Shown: positions 1-10,910, numbered from the stretch's first letter. The stretch: DNA of 64,000 nucleotides from Hypericum androsaemum (GCA_963995505.1 OZ023187.1:7501-71500), one strand, 5' to 3'. Notes: a model not told the origin generated them from the letters alone. Made by a program: numbers and translations.

Positions 1-1
1 T

Positions 2-919
2 TCTATTTGTTTTCTTTGCAGGAATCACACGGAAGAGCTTGATCACATTTTAGGGGCCTGCACCTACTCGACATCGCTCTGGAAAAAACTTTTTGGAGTT
101 TTTCACATCCCGTGGAGAGACCCCACAAGTTTCACTGATTTGCTCGTACAGGCAATGCAGGCGACTCTCAGCCCACAACTTCTGGCACTGTGGAGAACTG
201 CATTCATATCTTGTGCCTGGGTCATCTGGTCGGAACGCAACCAGCGGATTTTCGACAACAAATGCCACTCCCTGGACTCAGTGATGACACTCCTCAGGAA
301 CCTCGTAGCGGAAACTGAAGTCATGGATATCGGCCACTCTTACGGTTCACAGGAGGAACTCTCCACACTGCTCTTCTTTCGGGTGACCCCTCGACCAGGT
401 AAAGCCCCGGTGATCAAAGAAGTTTTCTGGTATTGCCCTCTTCCGACCTGGATCAAATGCAACACCGATGGTAGCGCTGAGGGAGCTCCTGGTCCCTCCT
501 CGGCTGCTGGGGTCTTCCGGAACCATCGTGGGTTTGTCTGCGGTTGTTTTGTGCAGCATCTTGGATATGGTCACGCTTTCGAAGCGGAACTAACTGCTGC
601 CATGTTTGCGATTGAGATTGCACATCATAATAGATGGCTGCACCTATGGCTGGAGACGGACTCCACATACGTCCTTCATCTTTTTCAGGCTAGCAATGCG
701 GTGGTCCCTTGGCGCTTCAGAAACAGGTGGGCCAACATCCAACGACTTCGAGCTGACATGCACTTTCGGGTCTCCCACATCTTTCGTGAAGGTAACGCGG
801 CTGCCGACGCGATGACCAAAATTCCGATAAGTGGTTGGTGGTCGAACTTCCCACAGGAACTGCTGAGACACATTGGAAGGGATCTCTCCGGAATGCCCTT
901 CCACCGATTCATTCTGTGA
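2..919 (+). CDS. LINE ORF2 C-terminus: zinc-finger and RNase H (partial)
   Basis: This is an uninterrupted reading frame entering from the window edge. It starts inside a zf-RVT type finger (C-x2-C-x8-H-x4-C, beginning CFLCRNH) and passes through a linker with the motif AFISCAWVIWSERNQR. It ends in a complete RNase H fold with the acidic residues in CNTDGS, AFEAEL, ETDST and GNAAAD. RNase H would remove the RNA strand after first-strand synthesis. The stop is TGA at 917-919 after FHRFIL. There is no frameshift or internal stop in the visible part. The endonuclease and reverse-transcriptase domains lie upstream of the window, if present. Confidence 0.9.
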   Translation, partial: SICFLCRNHTEELDHILGACTYSTSLWKKLFGVFHIPWRDPTSFTDLLVQAMQATLSPQLLALWRTAFISCAWVIWSERNQRIFDNKCHSLDSVMTLLRNLVAETEVMDIGHSYGSQEELSTLLFFRVTPRPGKAPVIKEVFWYCPLPTWIKCNTDGSAEGAPGPSSAAGVFRNHRGFVCGCFVQHLGYGHAFEAELTAAMFAIEIAHHNRWLHLWLETDSTYVLHLFQASNAVVPWRFRNRWANIQRLRADMHFRVSHIFREGNAAADAMTKIPISGWWSNFPQELLRHIGRDLSGMPFHRFIL

Positions 920-1003
920 TTTTTTGCTTTTGTTGATTTTGTTTTGGTGCAGGGTGTCTTGTAATAGGGCATCGCAACTCTAACGGGTTTGGCGCTCTTT
1001 TTC

Positions 1004-1025
1004 CCTATCGTTTGGCGGCGATAGG
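1004..1025 (+). other. Conserved 3' UTR hairpin 1 (copy A)
   Basis: CCTATCG, loop TTTGGCGG, CGATAGG forms a perfect 7-bp stem. The same hairpin is in B (9204-9225), C (9872-9893), E (14,739-14,760), I (33,204-33,225) and on the minus strand in L (60,988-61,009). G (25,426-25,447) has one mismatch. D carries a compensated version. It is a candidate structure for recognition of the template RNA by the reverse transcriptase; that role is inferred. Confidence 0.7.
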
Positions 1026-1321
1026 TTTTTACTGAGGCCCCCGGTTGCAACCGTTTCACTCTAGGTGTACGGGTCGGTTTTGCTTTTACTCCTCGGGTGG
1101 TAGGGTGGGAGGAACCTTTGCAGGGGTTAACTCGAGGATAGCTTCGTTTTAGGCTTTCGGCCTCTCGGCTATTGTCGGGAGACCGAAACCCCAGACGGCC
1201 GATCTGTGGATTCCGCTGGGTTAGTTGATAGGCGACGTTTCTCCTACCTGTTGGAAGGAGGCATCACTCCGACGGCCCGGTTTGTGGGTTTCCGCGGAGC
1301 AGGATTTAGAGTCTCGGGCTC

Positions 1322-1345
1322 TCTCAGGATCTCTTGATCCTGGGA
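1322..1345 (+). other. Conserved 3' UTR hairpin 2 (copy A)
   Basis: TCTCAGGATC, loop TCTT, GATCCTGGGA forms a stem of up to 10 bp including one G-T pair. It lies about 120 nt before the A-tract. Equivalent hairpins are at 9521-9544 (B), 23,731-23,754 (D), 25,743-25,766 (G), 26,110-26,133 (H, with a paired change) and 33,521-33,544 (I). Confidence 0.6.
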
Positions 1346-1475
1346 CCCCACCCTTTTGACTGCCCAGTTTGTGGGACCAGCAGGGGTAGGTCTTAGGTTT
1401 CTTTTCTTTCTCGCTGTCCTGTAACTTTTCTTTTTCTTAACATATCTCGGGTACTTTTTCGCCAAAAAAAAAAAA

Positions 1476-1522
1476 CCCTAAACCCTAAACCCTAAACCCT
1501 AAACCCTAAACCCTAAACCCTA
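1476..1522 (+). repeat. Telomeric repeat T1 (CCCTAAA)6.7
   Basis: Six perfect CCCTAAA units plus CCCTA separate the A-tract of copy A from the 5' end of copy B. C-strand sense on + means the telomere-distal side would be to the left. Confidence 0.97.
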
Positions 1523-1739
1523 CGTCGTTACGCCCGTTCACCTCACCGCCGCTTAGCCATCGGCTCCTGACAAGGCAGCGGTGCTCCCCTCGTCGAGTTT
1601 TCTGAGTGGGTTCCCCGTTTACTCCTCAGGTCTTCAACCTCAGCTTTTGGATTCACCGGGTACTGTGCGCCACTCCTCCAATCCGCCGCCGTCCGACCCC
1701 GCCGCCGCGGCGCTCCTCTCCCAGCGGCTCCAGGAGTCC

Positions 1740-4700
1740 ATGGCGATCCTACCTACGTTGCCCGTTTGGAGTGGGCACCCCCAGATGGCTCTCCCGACTC
1801 TGCACCCGCCGCGGGATTCGGTTCTGCAACTGCCCGCTGTCCCGTTGCCTGCGATCACCTCAGTGGTTCCGCTGTCAACCCACAGACCTCCACCTCCCCT
1901 TTCCCCCGTCAGCTGCTGGGACGGGTCCGCAGCTAGAGGTCATTCTTCAGCGAGCTCGCAACTCGCGTTCCCGAGCTCGGGGCTCACGCAGACCACAGTG
2001 CCAATGATTGGAGAGGGAAATCTCTCGTCGTGTACGGAGCTGCCCGCGCCAATTGCTGCAACTTTGGCCGACACCGATGCCTGCTCTACTGTTCCTAGCG
2101 AAGACAGGCGCTCCTTGCACGGTTGGTCCCTTGTCGAAGCTGACGATGCCTCACGAGCTCTTAGCACATCTACCCGCTCAGCCCAACCGATGCAACAAAA
2201 TATTGATCACTTGATTGACTTGGTGGCTTACACGTTGAAGAATGTTTCAATGTTTTCCTATGAGGATCTATTGCGTTTGTGCTCTCCTTACAATCTATCA
2301 CAGGCTGCGCTTCTTGCAGTGTTCAATGCTGCCAAGGAACGTTCTCCGCTTGCTCCCTCTATTGCCGAGGCTCATCTTAGACAATTGCAGGGCCCTTCGT
2401 CGCAGCGGACTGCAACTCAGCTGATCTCCTCTGATGTTTTAGCTGCTGCGAACCCATTTAGTACGACGGGTGCTAGCTTTGCCTCGTCTCCTGCTGTGAC
2501 TTTCTCCTCCAGCTCCCTTGCGGCGATGAATGTTGATAACAATGTGGAGAAGGGTTACATTTTTGAACCGAACGGAAGACGCAGAGACATGGATGAATTT
2601 GTTCGGAAGTGCTTCAATCTTAACCTCTCCCAGGAGGTCTTGATCGAAGTGTTGAATGCGGCCCTTTCTAGGCCGCCTCACGCACCTGATGTTTATGCGT
2701 TTCAGGTCCCTTGGAATCCATCTTTGATGCGGAATGGATTGACCTCCAACTCTCATCCTCGGCCGGCCCAACTGGAGCACAACTCTGCCGCTCAAACGGC
2801 AGCTTTTCCTCACCCGGCACCTGCCTCTTTCTTGCAGCCAAGCAGCACCTTCCCTAGCTCTCTCCTTGCTGCCGCAGCAGACATGAACTCCGCTCAGATC
2901 GCGGAGCATGCTGCTACAACTTTGCCTCAGCCTTTTGCTCAAGCCATTGCCCCGGCTATACTTCCCGCTGCTGGCAGTTTGCAGCCGAGCGGATCTTCCT
3001 CACTCGCCCCTCTCGCGGCAGCAGCTTCTTCGGGTACAACCCCTGCTGCGTCCGCGCCTGATGTGCCGGCTGCTGCGAACTTCAGGCCTTCGGCTCCTGC
3101 TCAGAGCACCGGGAAACCCCTCCTTTTTGACGATGTTCTAAACATGTGCTCACAACTGAATTTGCCGCAGGATTTGTCCCTATTTATCCTCAACTCCGCT
3201 CGTGGAAGCATGACCAGTCAACCACACATAGCCAAAGACGCTACGTCAGCTCAGCGGATGGAAACTCAGCAGCGTTCCTCCGCCACCCCCATTGCTGCCC
3301 ACGGAAGTCTACCTTGTCAGGCACATGACAAGGTCCTGCGGGCGCCTACAGCAAGCGCTTTAGCGTCGGTCGAGTTACCGGCTTCGAACACGACTACTTC
3401 GCACCTCCCCCCTGCTGCGATGCAACCCTCTTATGCTGCTCAAGTTCGAAATCAGGCCGGGGGATGGACCTACAGTGGTAACAACCTCAAACCAATTCTT
3501 AAAGGTGATCGTTTTGCGGTTGTTTGCAATAAGGAAAGATCGGATATTTGTGATAATTTTGGTAGGCGAGCTTTTATTGCCCATTTGATCACTCCAAAAG
3601 GATCTAAACCCTGCTCCTCTTTTGAATTGCGAGGTGATCTTGCCAAGCTCTGGAATGTTTCAAACTGGAATATGCTATCCCTCGGGCTAGGTTACTTTGG
3701 CTTCTTCTTCAAGTCTGAGATTGACAAGAACAAAATCTGGGCCACTTCGTCTTGGAAGTCTAAATATGGATCTATCTTTCTTCAACCATGGACTCCCTTC
3801 TTCAAGCCCACCAAAGTACCCTCTTCAAAGGCCAAAGTCTGGATCAAACTGATTGGTCTAGCCATGGAACATGTGGCTTCTGACATCATTTTTGGCATTG
3901 CCGAAGCAGTTGGCAATCCCATCAGGGTGGACTCGGATGCTCTTAACCGTTCGAACGGCATTCATGTGAGAGTCTTGGTGGAAGTGGATTTGGCCAAAAC
4001 AATCACAAATCAAGTGCTGCTGGAACTCTCTAATCGAAGCCTTGTTGTTGATGTTGTATTCGAAGAACTGCCTAGATTTTGTGATCACTGTCATATCATA
4101 GGCCACACACGTGCTGTCTGCAGGAAACTTCATACTACTCACACAGGAAACTTTGTGAGTCGAAGTGAGACCTAGAGAGGGAAGGCGCCTCTACAGGCAA
4201 ACGGGCACAAGCCTCATTCCTTCAAGGAGAATCCTGGCAAGGACAAGAGTAGTTGGCAGATTAAAGCCACTCAGCACAATCCCTCCATTCAGATTGGCAA
4301 AAATCAGGCATTGGGAGGAGCTTCCACCTCCAATGCTTTTAAAGCCCTCGGTGAAGTTGCTGAAACTTTAGCACATTTCTCAGTGCCCCATATTTCTACA
4401 GAGTCATCTCCCGGAATGCGAATATGTTCTAACGGTGAGACCACTCCCACCTCCCCTGTTCCCCAGAACTCAGAGCTATCTCCTTCTCAGTTTACCAACT
4501 CTCCAGATTTTGTGGCAAGAAACCTTGAAGAAATTGCCCGAGAGCAAAACCGTCACCCAAGAGATCAATGCACTCAGGATCAGGATATTGATATTCAGGA
4601 TCAGGATCTGGCTGATTTCCCTGAATTGCTCACTATTGTTCCCCCCTCGGCTTCTGATCTTGACATCCCGGATCAGGATTTGGCTGCTCTTTCTGAACAG

Positions 4701-4988
4701 GTGATTAATGGCCAAGACTCTAATATTCCTGACGAACAGGCTCATCCAGACATTTTCCATGATAGCTTATCCGAGCCTGCTATGCCCATTCCGAGAGCTC
4801 CTTCTTCAGGAATGTTGGTTATTGAAAATAGGAACTCCCCGCAGATGGATTTCATGTCCAATGTCGCAACTGACTGCACGGCTCAAGAAGTACCCACCTC
4901 GAACAACACAAATCCGAACCGGACTCGAAGCCAAACTTCACGACAGTCAAGGTCGTCACCCAATGACTTGCCCTCCCGGGCGCCATGA
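1740..4988 (+). pseudogene. LINE ORF1 (DUF4283, zinc knuckle), one nonsense codon
   Basis: This is the nucleic-acid-binding ORF1 protein of a plant L1. I start it at the first in-frame ATG (1740), which is homologous to the ATG of copy D at 15,887; the frame is open further upstream but has no earlier ATG after the TAG at 1554. The order is: a Pro/Ser/Ala-rich N-terminal region holding three copies of a motif like LCxxLNLPQxxLxxVLKAA (near nt 2266, 2599 and 3136); DUF4283 (about 3470-4075); a zinc knuckle C-x2-C-x4-H-x4-C at about residues 781-794; and an acidic C-terminal region with two DIPDQDLA-like motifs (near 4590 and 4660). A TCG-to-TAG change at 4173-4175 just after the knuckle is the only break. 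The frame then continues to the TGA at 4986-4988, which overlaps the ORF2 ATG. Confidence 0.9.
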
Positions 4989-7900
4989 AGATCCTCTTCT
5001 GGAACATAAGGGGTATCGGGAACGAGCATTCCCGGACCCAACTAAGGGAGTATTGTCTGAAACACCAACCTCTCTGGTTAGCTATTGCAGAACCCATGGT
5101 GACTGTTGACACGGTTTATGATCGTTACTGGAGTTCCCTGGGGTACAGGCTCATTGGGATCAATGGAAGAGCTGGAAAACTTCCTAGCATTTGGGTTTTC
5201 ACCAGACAACCAGCAGGTTCGATGGAGAACATTGTGCTCTCTTCTTCACAGGCTATTGTTTTCCAGACAACTTGGCGGCAGCGCACCTTCCTGATTGGAT
5301 TCATTTATGCTCACGTCAACTACTCATCTCGACGCAAGCTCTGGGATGACCTAATTGAACTGCCTTCCTTACCCAGGTTGTTAATTGGTGATTTCAATGC
5401 AGTGTTGGGTGCTCACGAGAGAATGAGTCGTTGTCTTCCAAACCCACGATCCTGTATTGACTTTCAGGCTTTCATCAGCGTATGTGAGCTCTTGGACGTC
5501 CCCCTCTCTAGGAGCAAGTACACCTACTCAAATGGGAAATACGCTGGGAACTACATGGAATCCAGAATAGACCGGGCATTGACTACTTGCTCCTTCATGG
5601 ACCTCTGGCACTCAGTGAAGTGCATTGCTCTCTTTCGGAATACTTCGGACCACAAGCCCTTACTTTTGGATTGTCAGGAAGAACAGGTGTCTCTGGGAGC
5701 CCGACCTTTCAAAACATGTGGTCCAAGCACGATGATTTCCTGCAGGTGATCCGATCAAGCTGGGCCAGGCACCCCACCTCTCCAAATGCCATGTGCTCTC
5801 TGATGAACAAACTGCGCAGGCTCAAACGTAATCTCCAAGTTTGGAACCGGGAGTCCTTTGGGGACATCAGACACAACCTGGATCAATCCTACGCACAGGT
5901 AGAGCTTGCCCAAACCAGTATAGAAGACTTTGGTCCGCTGGATGATCTTGTGATGAACGAGGCAGCTGCCTTGAGAAAGTACAATGTTATTCTGGAACAG
6001 CACAGTCTCTTTCTCAGACAGCAAGCTCGTATATCTTGGCTGCAAAATGGTGATCGCAACACCTCCTTCTTCCACAGGAGTGTACAGATTCGAAGATGTT
6101 GTCTGGGTATTAATGCTCTGATGATTGATGGGATTGTCACTGAGGACAAATCTAGGATCCGTGACCACATTGTATCTTATTATCAGGACCTTTTTTCAGA
6201 TTCTCAGCAGGTTCCTGTTTCCTCTTCTCTGATTAATCGCTTGATATCCCCGGAGGTTTCTGCTGAACAGAATGATGATCTCCTACGGGTCCCCTCGGCT
6301 GAGGAGGTGCGGAACACGGTCTTTGATATGGACCCCGACAGTGCCCCGGGCTCGGATAGGTTTAGTGGACATTTCTTCCAATCCGCCTGGACGATCATTG
6401 GATCGGATGTCACTATTGCTGTGCAGGACTTCTTTTTGCAGGGGACTCTTCCTGACAGGCTGAATTCGAATTTTGTTGTCTTGATTCCCAAGTTTCAGGG
6501 GGCTATCAAAGTGGAAGACTACAGACCCATTGTCCTGGGCAACTTCCTGTACAAAGTGGTGACCAAGATTCTGGCCTCTCGCTTTGGTCTCATTATCTCG
6601 CAGATGCTCACCCATCACCAGTTCGGCTTTGTCCCCAGGCGAAGAATTCACGATTGCTTGGCACTGGCATCGGAGGGAATTAACTGCCTTGACAGAAGAA
6701 GAAGCACTGGGAACATGGCCATTAAAGTGGATATTAGGAAGGCTTTCGACACGCTTAACTGGAATTTCCTCCTGGAGGTTCTAAACAGCTGGGGCTTCTC
6801 TCCCACCTTCCTCAACATGATTCGGAACATACTGAGCTCTGCCATGCTTTCAATCCTCTTTGACGGGATCTCGGCTGGATATTTCAGCTGTTCACGGGGA
6901 GTGGGGCAGGGGGACCCGCTCTCACCTCTCCTTTTTATAGCGGCAGAAGAGGTTTTTAGCAGACGACTTCAGAAAGCGGCTGCTTCTAGTGAACTGCAAT
7001 GCTTCAAAGCAGGGAGAAGCTCTCTTTTCCCCTCTCATCTCCTTTATGCTGACGATGTTATTGTCTTCTGCAAGGCAACCACTGGTAATTGTAGAACTAT
7101 TCTATCCATCCTCCAGGAATATGCGGACAGCTCGGGTCAGTTCTACAACCCGACAAAGTCACGTGTGTACTTTGGAACGCACCTGGCTAGAAGAACCAGA
7201 TCTCAGCTTCTTGCTACTCTTGGTATCTCTGAAGGCACACTCCCTATCACTTACTTAGGAGTTCCATTATTTCTGGGTCCGCCTCGACGCAGGTACTTAC
7301 AGGCACTGGCTGATGAAATCCTGGCAAAATTCTCCCGTTGGAAAGGTACATCTCTTTCCATGGCAGGGAGGGTCTGTTTGACACAGTCGGTGATCCAAAG
7401 CTCTTTAACCCACTCTATGATGATTTACAAATGGCCAAATGCACTTACTGAGCAGGTTGATGCCTGTATTCGTAATTTTGTCTGGTCTGGAGACATTCAT
7501 GGTCGGGGCACTTGTTCTATACCTTGGAAAAGGTTTGTACTCCTCGAGAGGAAGGTGGTATTGGCCTTCGTTCCATTGCTCACACGAATCTTGCCTTTTT
7601 GAACCGGTTATCCTGGAATATCATGTATGATCAGTCTGCTCACTATGAAATGCTCAGAGACCGACTTTATATGACTGATGATCAGGTTTCGAGACAACAT
7701 GTTCGATCCTCGCTCCTAAAGGGCTTCCGTCTCTGCTACGAGGATATTCAGCAGGCATCGCGGATGATCATCGGGGAAGGCTCTTCGGCCAATTTCTGGC
7801 TGGACAATTGGTTAGGATACAGCATCGCCGATAAGACCGGGATCCCTGACCACATGCGGCACCTCTGGGTTTTTTCTGTTTCAGATTACAGGGCTGATGG

Positions 7901-9119
7901 CAAATGGCTGATCCAGCGTGATTTTTTGAATGCCTTCCCCCACATCGTGGACGATCTTCTACACTATCAAATGGGCCCCCCTCAGTCAGATCACATGGCA
8001 TGGACTCACTCTTCAGATGGACTGCTCACCTCCAAGGCTGCTTTTGAACATCTTTGACCATCTTTCCTCAAAACGAGCTGGGGCCAGTGGATCTGGGCCC
8101 GATTCATCCCACCTCGCAGGTCGATAGTCACCTGGCGAGCAGTACACGGAGCTCTTCCCACCTCGGAATCGCTTCGCAGGCGCAGGGGCTTCACTGGACC
8201 ATCCCTTTGTTTCCTTTGCAGGAACCACACGGAAGAGCTGGATCACATCTTGGGGGACTGCACATACACGACATCACTATAGAAGAGACTTTTTGAAGTC
8301 TTCCACATTCCATGGCGCGACCCCGCTAGCTTCAATGATTTACTTTTGCAGGCAATGAAGGCGACTTTCAGCCCACAACTCCTGGCACTGTGGAGAACTG
8401 CATTCATATCTTGTGCCTGGGTCATCTGGTCGGAACGCAACCAGCGGATATTTGACAACAAGTACCACTCTCTGGACTCAGTTATGACCCTCCTCCGGAA
8501 CCTAGTAGCAGAAAATGAAGTATTGGAGATCGGCCATTCTTTTGGTTCACAGGAGGAACTCTCCACATTGCTCATCTTTCGGGTGACCCCCCGACCAGGT
8601 AAAGCCCCGGTGATCAAAGAGGTGTTCTGGCATTGTCCGCTCCCGACCTGGATCAAATGCAACACAGATGGTAGCGCAGAGGGGGCTCCGGGTCCCTCCT
8701 CCGCTGCGGGAGTCTTCAGGAACCATCGAGGGTTTGTCTGTGGTTATTTTGTGCAACATTTAGGCAATGGCCACGCTTTCGAGGCGGAACTCACTGCTGC
8801 TATGTATGCGATTGAAATTGCACACCACAACAGATGGCTGCATTTATGGCTGGAGACGGACTCCACATATGTTCTTCATCTTTTACAAGCTCGGAATGCG
8901 ACTGTTCCATGGCGCTTCCGCAACAGGTGGGCACACGTGCAACGACTCCGAGCTGATATGCACTTTTGGGTCTCCCACATCTTTCGCGAAGGTAACGCGG
9001 CTGCCGACGCGATGACCAAAATTCCGATAAGTGGCTGGTGGTCGAATTTCCCACAACAGCTGCTGAGACACATTGGACGGGATCTCTACGGAATGCCTTT
9101 CCACCGCTTTGTCCCTTGA
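4985..9119 (+). pseudogene. LINE ORF2 (EN-RT-RNase H), frameshifted
   Basis: The ORF2 polyprotein begins at the ATG of an ATGA overlap with ORF1. Endonuclease motifs WNIRG, AEP, GDFNAV, RIDR and SDHKP are present, followed by reverse transcriptase with VDIRKAFD and YADD, the zf-RVT finger and RNase H. The breaks are a 7-nt deletion near 5711 (after GARPF), a 1-nt deletion near 7531 (after SIPWKR), TGA at 8055-8057, and TAG at 8280-8282 replacing a Trp codon. Adding back 8 nt gives 4143 nt (1381 codons), exactly the length obtained for copy D. Two RT substitutions also look private: GVGQGDP for GVRQGDP and FVPRRR for FVPGRR. It is not functional as read. Confidence 0.92.
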
Positions 9120-9662
9120 ATTTTTGCCTTTTCTCTTTCTTGCTCGTTTGCAGGTGGTCTTGCAATAGGACACGCAACTCTAACGGGTTCGGCGCTCTTT
9201 TTCCCTATCGTTTGGCGGCGATAGGTTTTTACTGAGGCCCCCGGTTGCAACCGTTCACTCTAGGTGTTCGGGAAGGTCTCGTTTTCACTCCTCGGGTGGT
9301 AGGGTGGGAGGAACCCTTGCAGGGGTTAACTCGAGGATAGATTCGGTTTAGGCTTTCGGCCTCTCGGCTGTTGTCGGGAGACCGAAACCCCAGACGGCCG
9401 ACTTGTGGATCCCGCTGGGTTAGTTGATAGGCGACGTTTCTCCTACCTGTTGGAAGGAGGCGTCACTCCGACGTCCCGGTTTGTGGGTTTCCGCGGAGTA
9501 GGATTTAGAGTCATGGGCTCTCTCAGGATCTCTTGATCCTGGGACCCCACCCCTTCGACTGCCCAGTTTGTGGGACCAGCAGGGGTAGGTCTTAGGTTTC
9601 GCGTTTTGGTCTTCGTCCTGTAACTTTTCTTTTTCTTAATATATCTCGGGTACTTTTTCGCC
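9120..9662 (+). other. 3' UTR of copy B
   Basis: A non-coding 3' UTR of about 540 bp, conserved in all copies of the family. It carries hairpin 1 (9204-9225), a G-rich stretch around 9293-9310, hairpin 2 (9521-9544), and the terminal sequence CTCGGGTACTTTTTCGCC. No AATAAA is present; AATATA occurs in the segment TTCTTAATATATC just upstream of the end. Confidence 0.8.
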
Positions 9663-9674
9663 AAAAAAAAAAAA

Positions 9675-9751
9675 CCCTAAACCCTAAACCCTAAACCCTA
9701 AACCCTAAACCCTAAACCCTAAACCCTAAACCCTAAACCCTAAACCCTAAA
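9675..9751 (+). repeat. Telomeric repeat T2 (CCCTAAA)11
   Basis: Eleven units of CCCTAAA without variants, between the 12-A tail of copy B and the 5'-truncated copy C. Confidence 0.97.
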
Positions 9752-10344
9752 CTTTTCCGGAATGCCCTTCCACCGTTTCGTTCCGTAATCTTTGCTTTTG
9801 TCTATTTTGTTTTTGTGCTGGTTGTCTTGTAATAGGGCTTAGCAACTCTAACGGGATTGGTGCTCTTTTTCCCTATCGTTTGGCGGCGATAGGTTTTTAC
9901 TGAGGCCCCCGGTTGCAACCGTTCACGCTAGGTGTTCGGGATGGTCTCGCTTTCCCTCCTCGGGTGGTAGGGTGGGAGGAACCCTTACAGGGGTTAACTC
10001 GAGGATAGGTCTCCATTTAGGTTTTCGGCCTCTCGGCTATTGTCGGGAGGGCGAAGCCCCAGACGGCCGACTTGTGGACTCCGCTGGGTTAGTTGATAGG
10101 CGATGTTTCTCCTACCTGTTGGCAGGAGGCGTCACTCCGACGGCCCGGTTTGTGGGTTTCCGCGGAGTAGGATTTAGAGTCTCGGGCTCTCGCAGGATCT
10201 CTTGATCCTGGGACCCCACCCTTTTGACTGCCCAGTTTGTGGGACCAGCAGGGGTAGGTCTTAGGTTTCTTTGCTTTCTCGCTGCCCTGTAACTTTTCTT
10301 TTTCTTAATATATCTCGGGTACTTTTTCGCCCAAAAAAAAAAAA
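9752..10344 (+). mobile_element. LINE copy C, 5'-truncated to the 3' UTR
   Basis: It begins in the last dozen codons of ORF2 (CCGGAATGCCCTTCCACC...) and holds the terminal TAA, the whole 3' UTR and a 12-A tail (10,333-10,344). The sequence differs from the 3' end of copy E by only a few bases over about 580 bp, so the two share a very recent source. It is a typical dead-on-arrival truncated LINE insertion lying inside telomeric repeats. Confidence 0.93.
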
Positions 10345-10402
10345 CCCTAAACCCTAAACCCTAAACCCTAAACCCTAAACCCTAAACCCTAAACCCTAAA
10401 CC
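10345..10402 (+). repeat. Telomeric repeat T3 (CCCTAAA)8
   Basis: About eight perfect units between the tail of copy C and the 5' end of copy F. Confidence 0.97.
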
Positions 10403-10435
10403 AGTTCGATTCCAAACAAGATCTAGCTAATTGTC

Positions 10436-10910
10436 TCCCCGCTCTCCCCCCTCCCCTGACCTCCTCCGCTCTCCCCCCTCCTCAGATCTCCCCCTCCCGC
10501 TCCCCCGACCTCCCCCGACCTCCCCCGCTCCCCCAACCTCCCCCGCTCCCCCGACCTCCCCCTCCCGCTCTCCCCCCTCCCCCGACCTCCCCCCCTCCCC
10601 CGACCTCCCCCTCTCCCTCTCCCCCCTCCCCCGACCTCCTCCGCTCTCCCCCCCTCCTCAGATCTCCCCCTCCCACTCCCCCTCCCTCCCCCGACCTCCC
10701 CCTCCCGCTCTCCCCCCTCCCCCGACCTCCCCCTCCCCCTCTCCCCCTCCCCCGACCTCCTCCGCTCCCCCCCCCACCCTCCTCAGATCGCCCCCTCCCG
10801 CTCTCCCCCCTCCCCCGACCTCCCCCGCTCTCCCCCCCTCCCCAGATCTCCCCCTCCCGCTCTCCCCCCCTCCCCAGATCTCCCCCTCCCGCTCTCCCCC
10901 CTCCCCCCCG
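10436..10910 (+). repeat. Pyrimidine-rich minisatellite in 5' region of copy F
   Basis: About 475 bp consisting almost only of C and T with scattered GA, built from degenerate units such as CCCCCGACCTCC and CTCCCGCTCTCC. The open frame across it (Pro/Ser-rich) is a by-product of the composition. The opposite strand is a run of GGGGGAGG-like blocks with G-quadruplex potential. Confidence 0.9.

Larger units (their letters stand above)
1..1475 (+). mobile_element. LINE copy A, 3' part (cut by window start)
   Basis: This is the 3' portion of a plant L1-clade non-LTR retrotransposon: the end of ORF2 (2-919), a 3' UTR of about 540 bp, and a terminal A-tract of exactly 12 A at 1464-1475 preceded by TTTTTCGCC. 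The A-tract runs directly into CCCTAAA telomeric repeats. The 3' UTR holds hairpin 1 (1004-1025) and hairpin 2 (1322-1345), both found in the other copies. The coding sequence is almost identical to copy E (13,366 onward), so A and E belong to one subfamily. The 5' part lies outside the window. Confidence 0.93.
1523..9674 (+). mobile_element. LINE copy B, near full length
   Basis: An L1-clade element of 8.15 kb with ORF1 (1740-4988), ORF2 (4985-9119) and a 3' UTR (9120-9662), ending in TTTTTCGCC and 12 A (9663-9674). Its 5' end aligns with position about 15,690 of copy D, so B lacks the first 430 bp or so of D, including the outer 315-bp repeat unit. It is flanked by T1 and T2. It is disabled by one stop in ORF1 and by two frameshifts and two stops in ORF2. 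Confidence 0.95.

Noticed and set aside
1244..1465. Small antisense ORFs (about 73 codons, MAKKYPRYxKKKKSY...) repeated in every 3' UTR
   Set aside because: They start at the complement of the A-tract side of the UTR and recur only because the UTR recurs. They are not under visible coding constraint and are antisense to the element.
1476..1522. True chromosome terminus
   Set aside because: The telomeric tracts are short, internal and followed by more LINE sequence; none reaches a window end.
1581..1739. ORF1 start at GTG 1581 (and TTG 15,572 in D)
   Set aside because: Non-ATG starts are unlikely for a plant mRNA, and the first in-frame ATG of B and the aligned ATG of D coincide at 1740 and 15,887.
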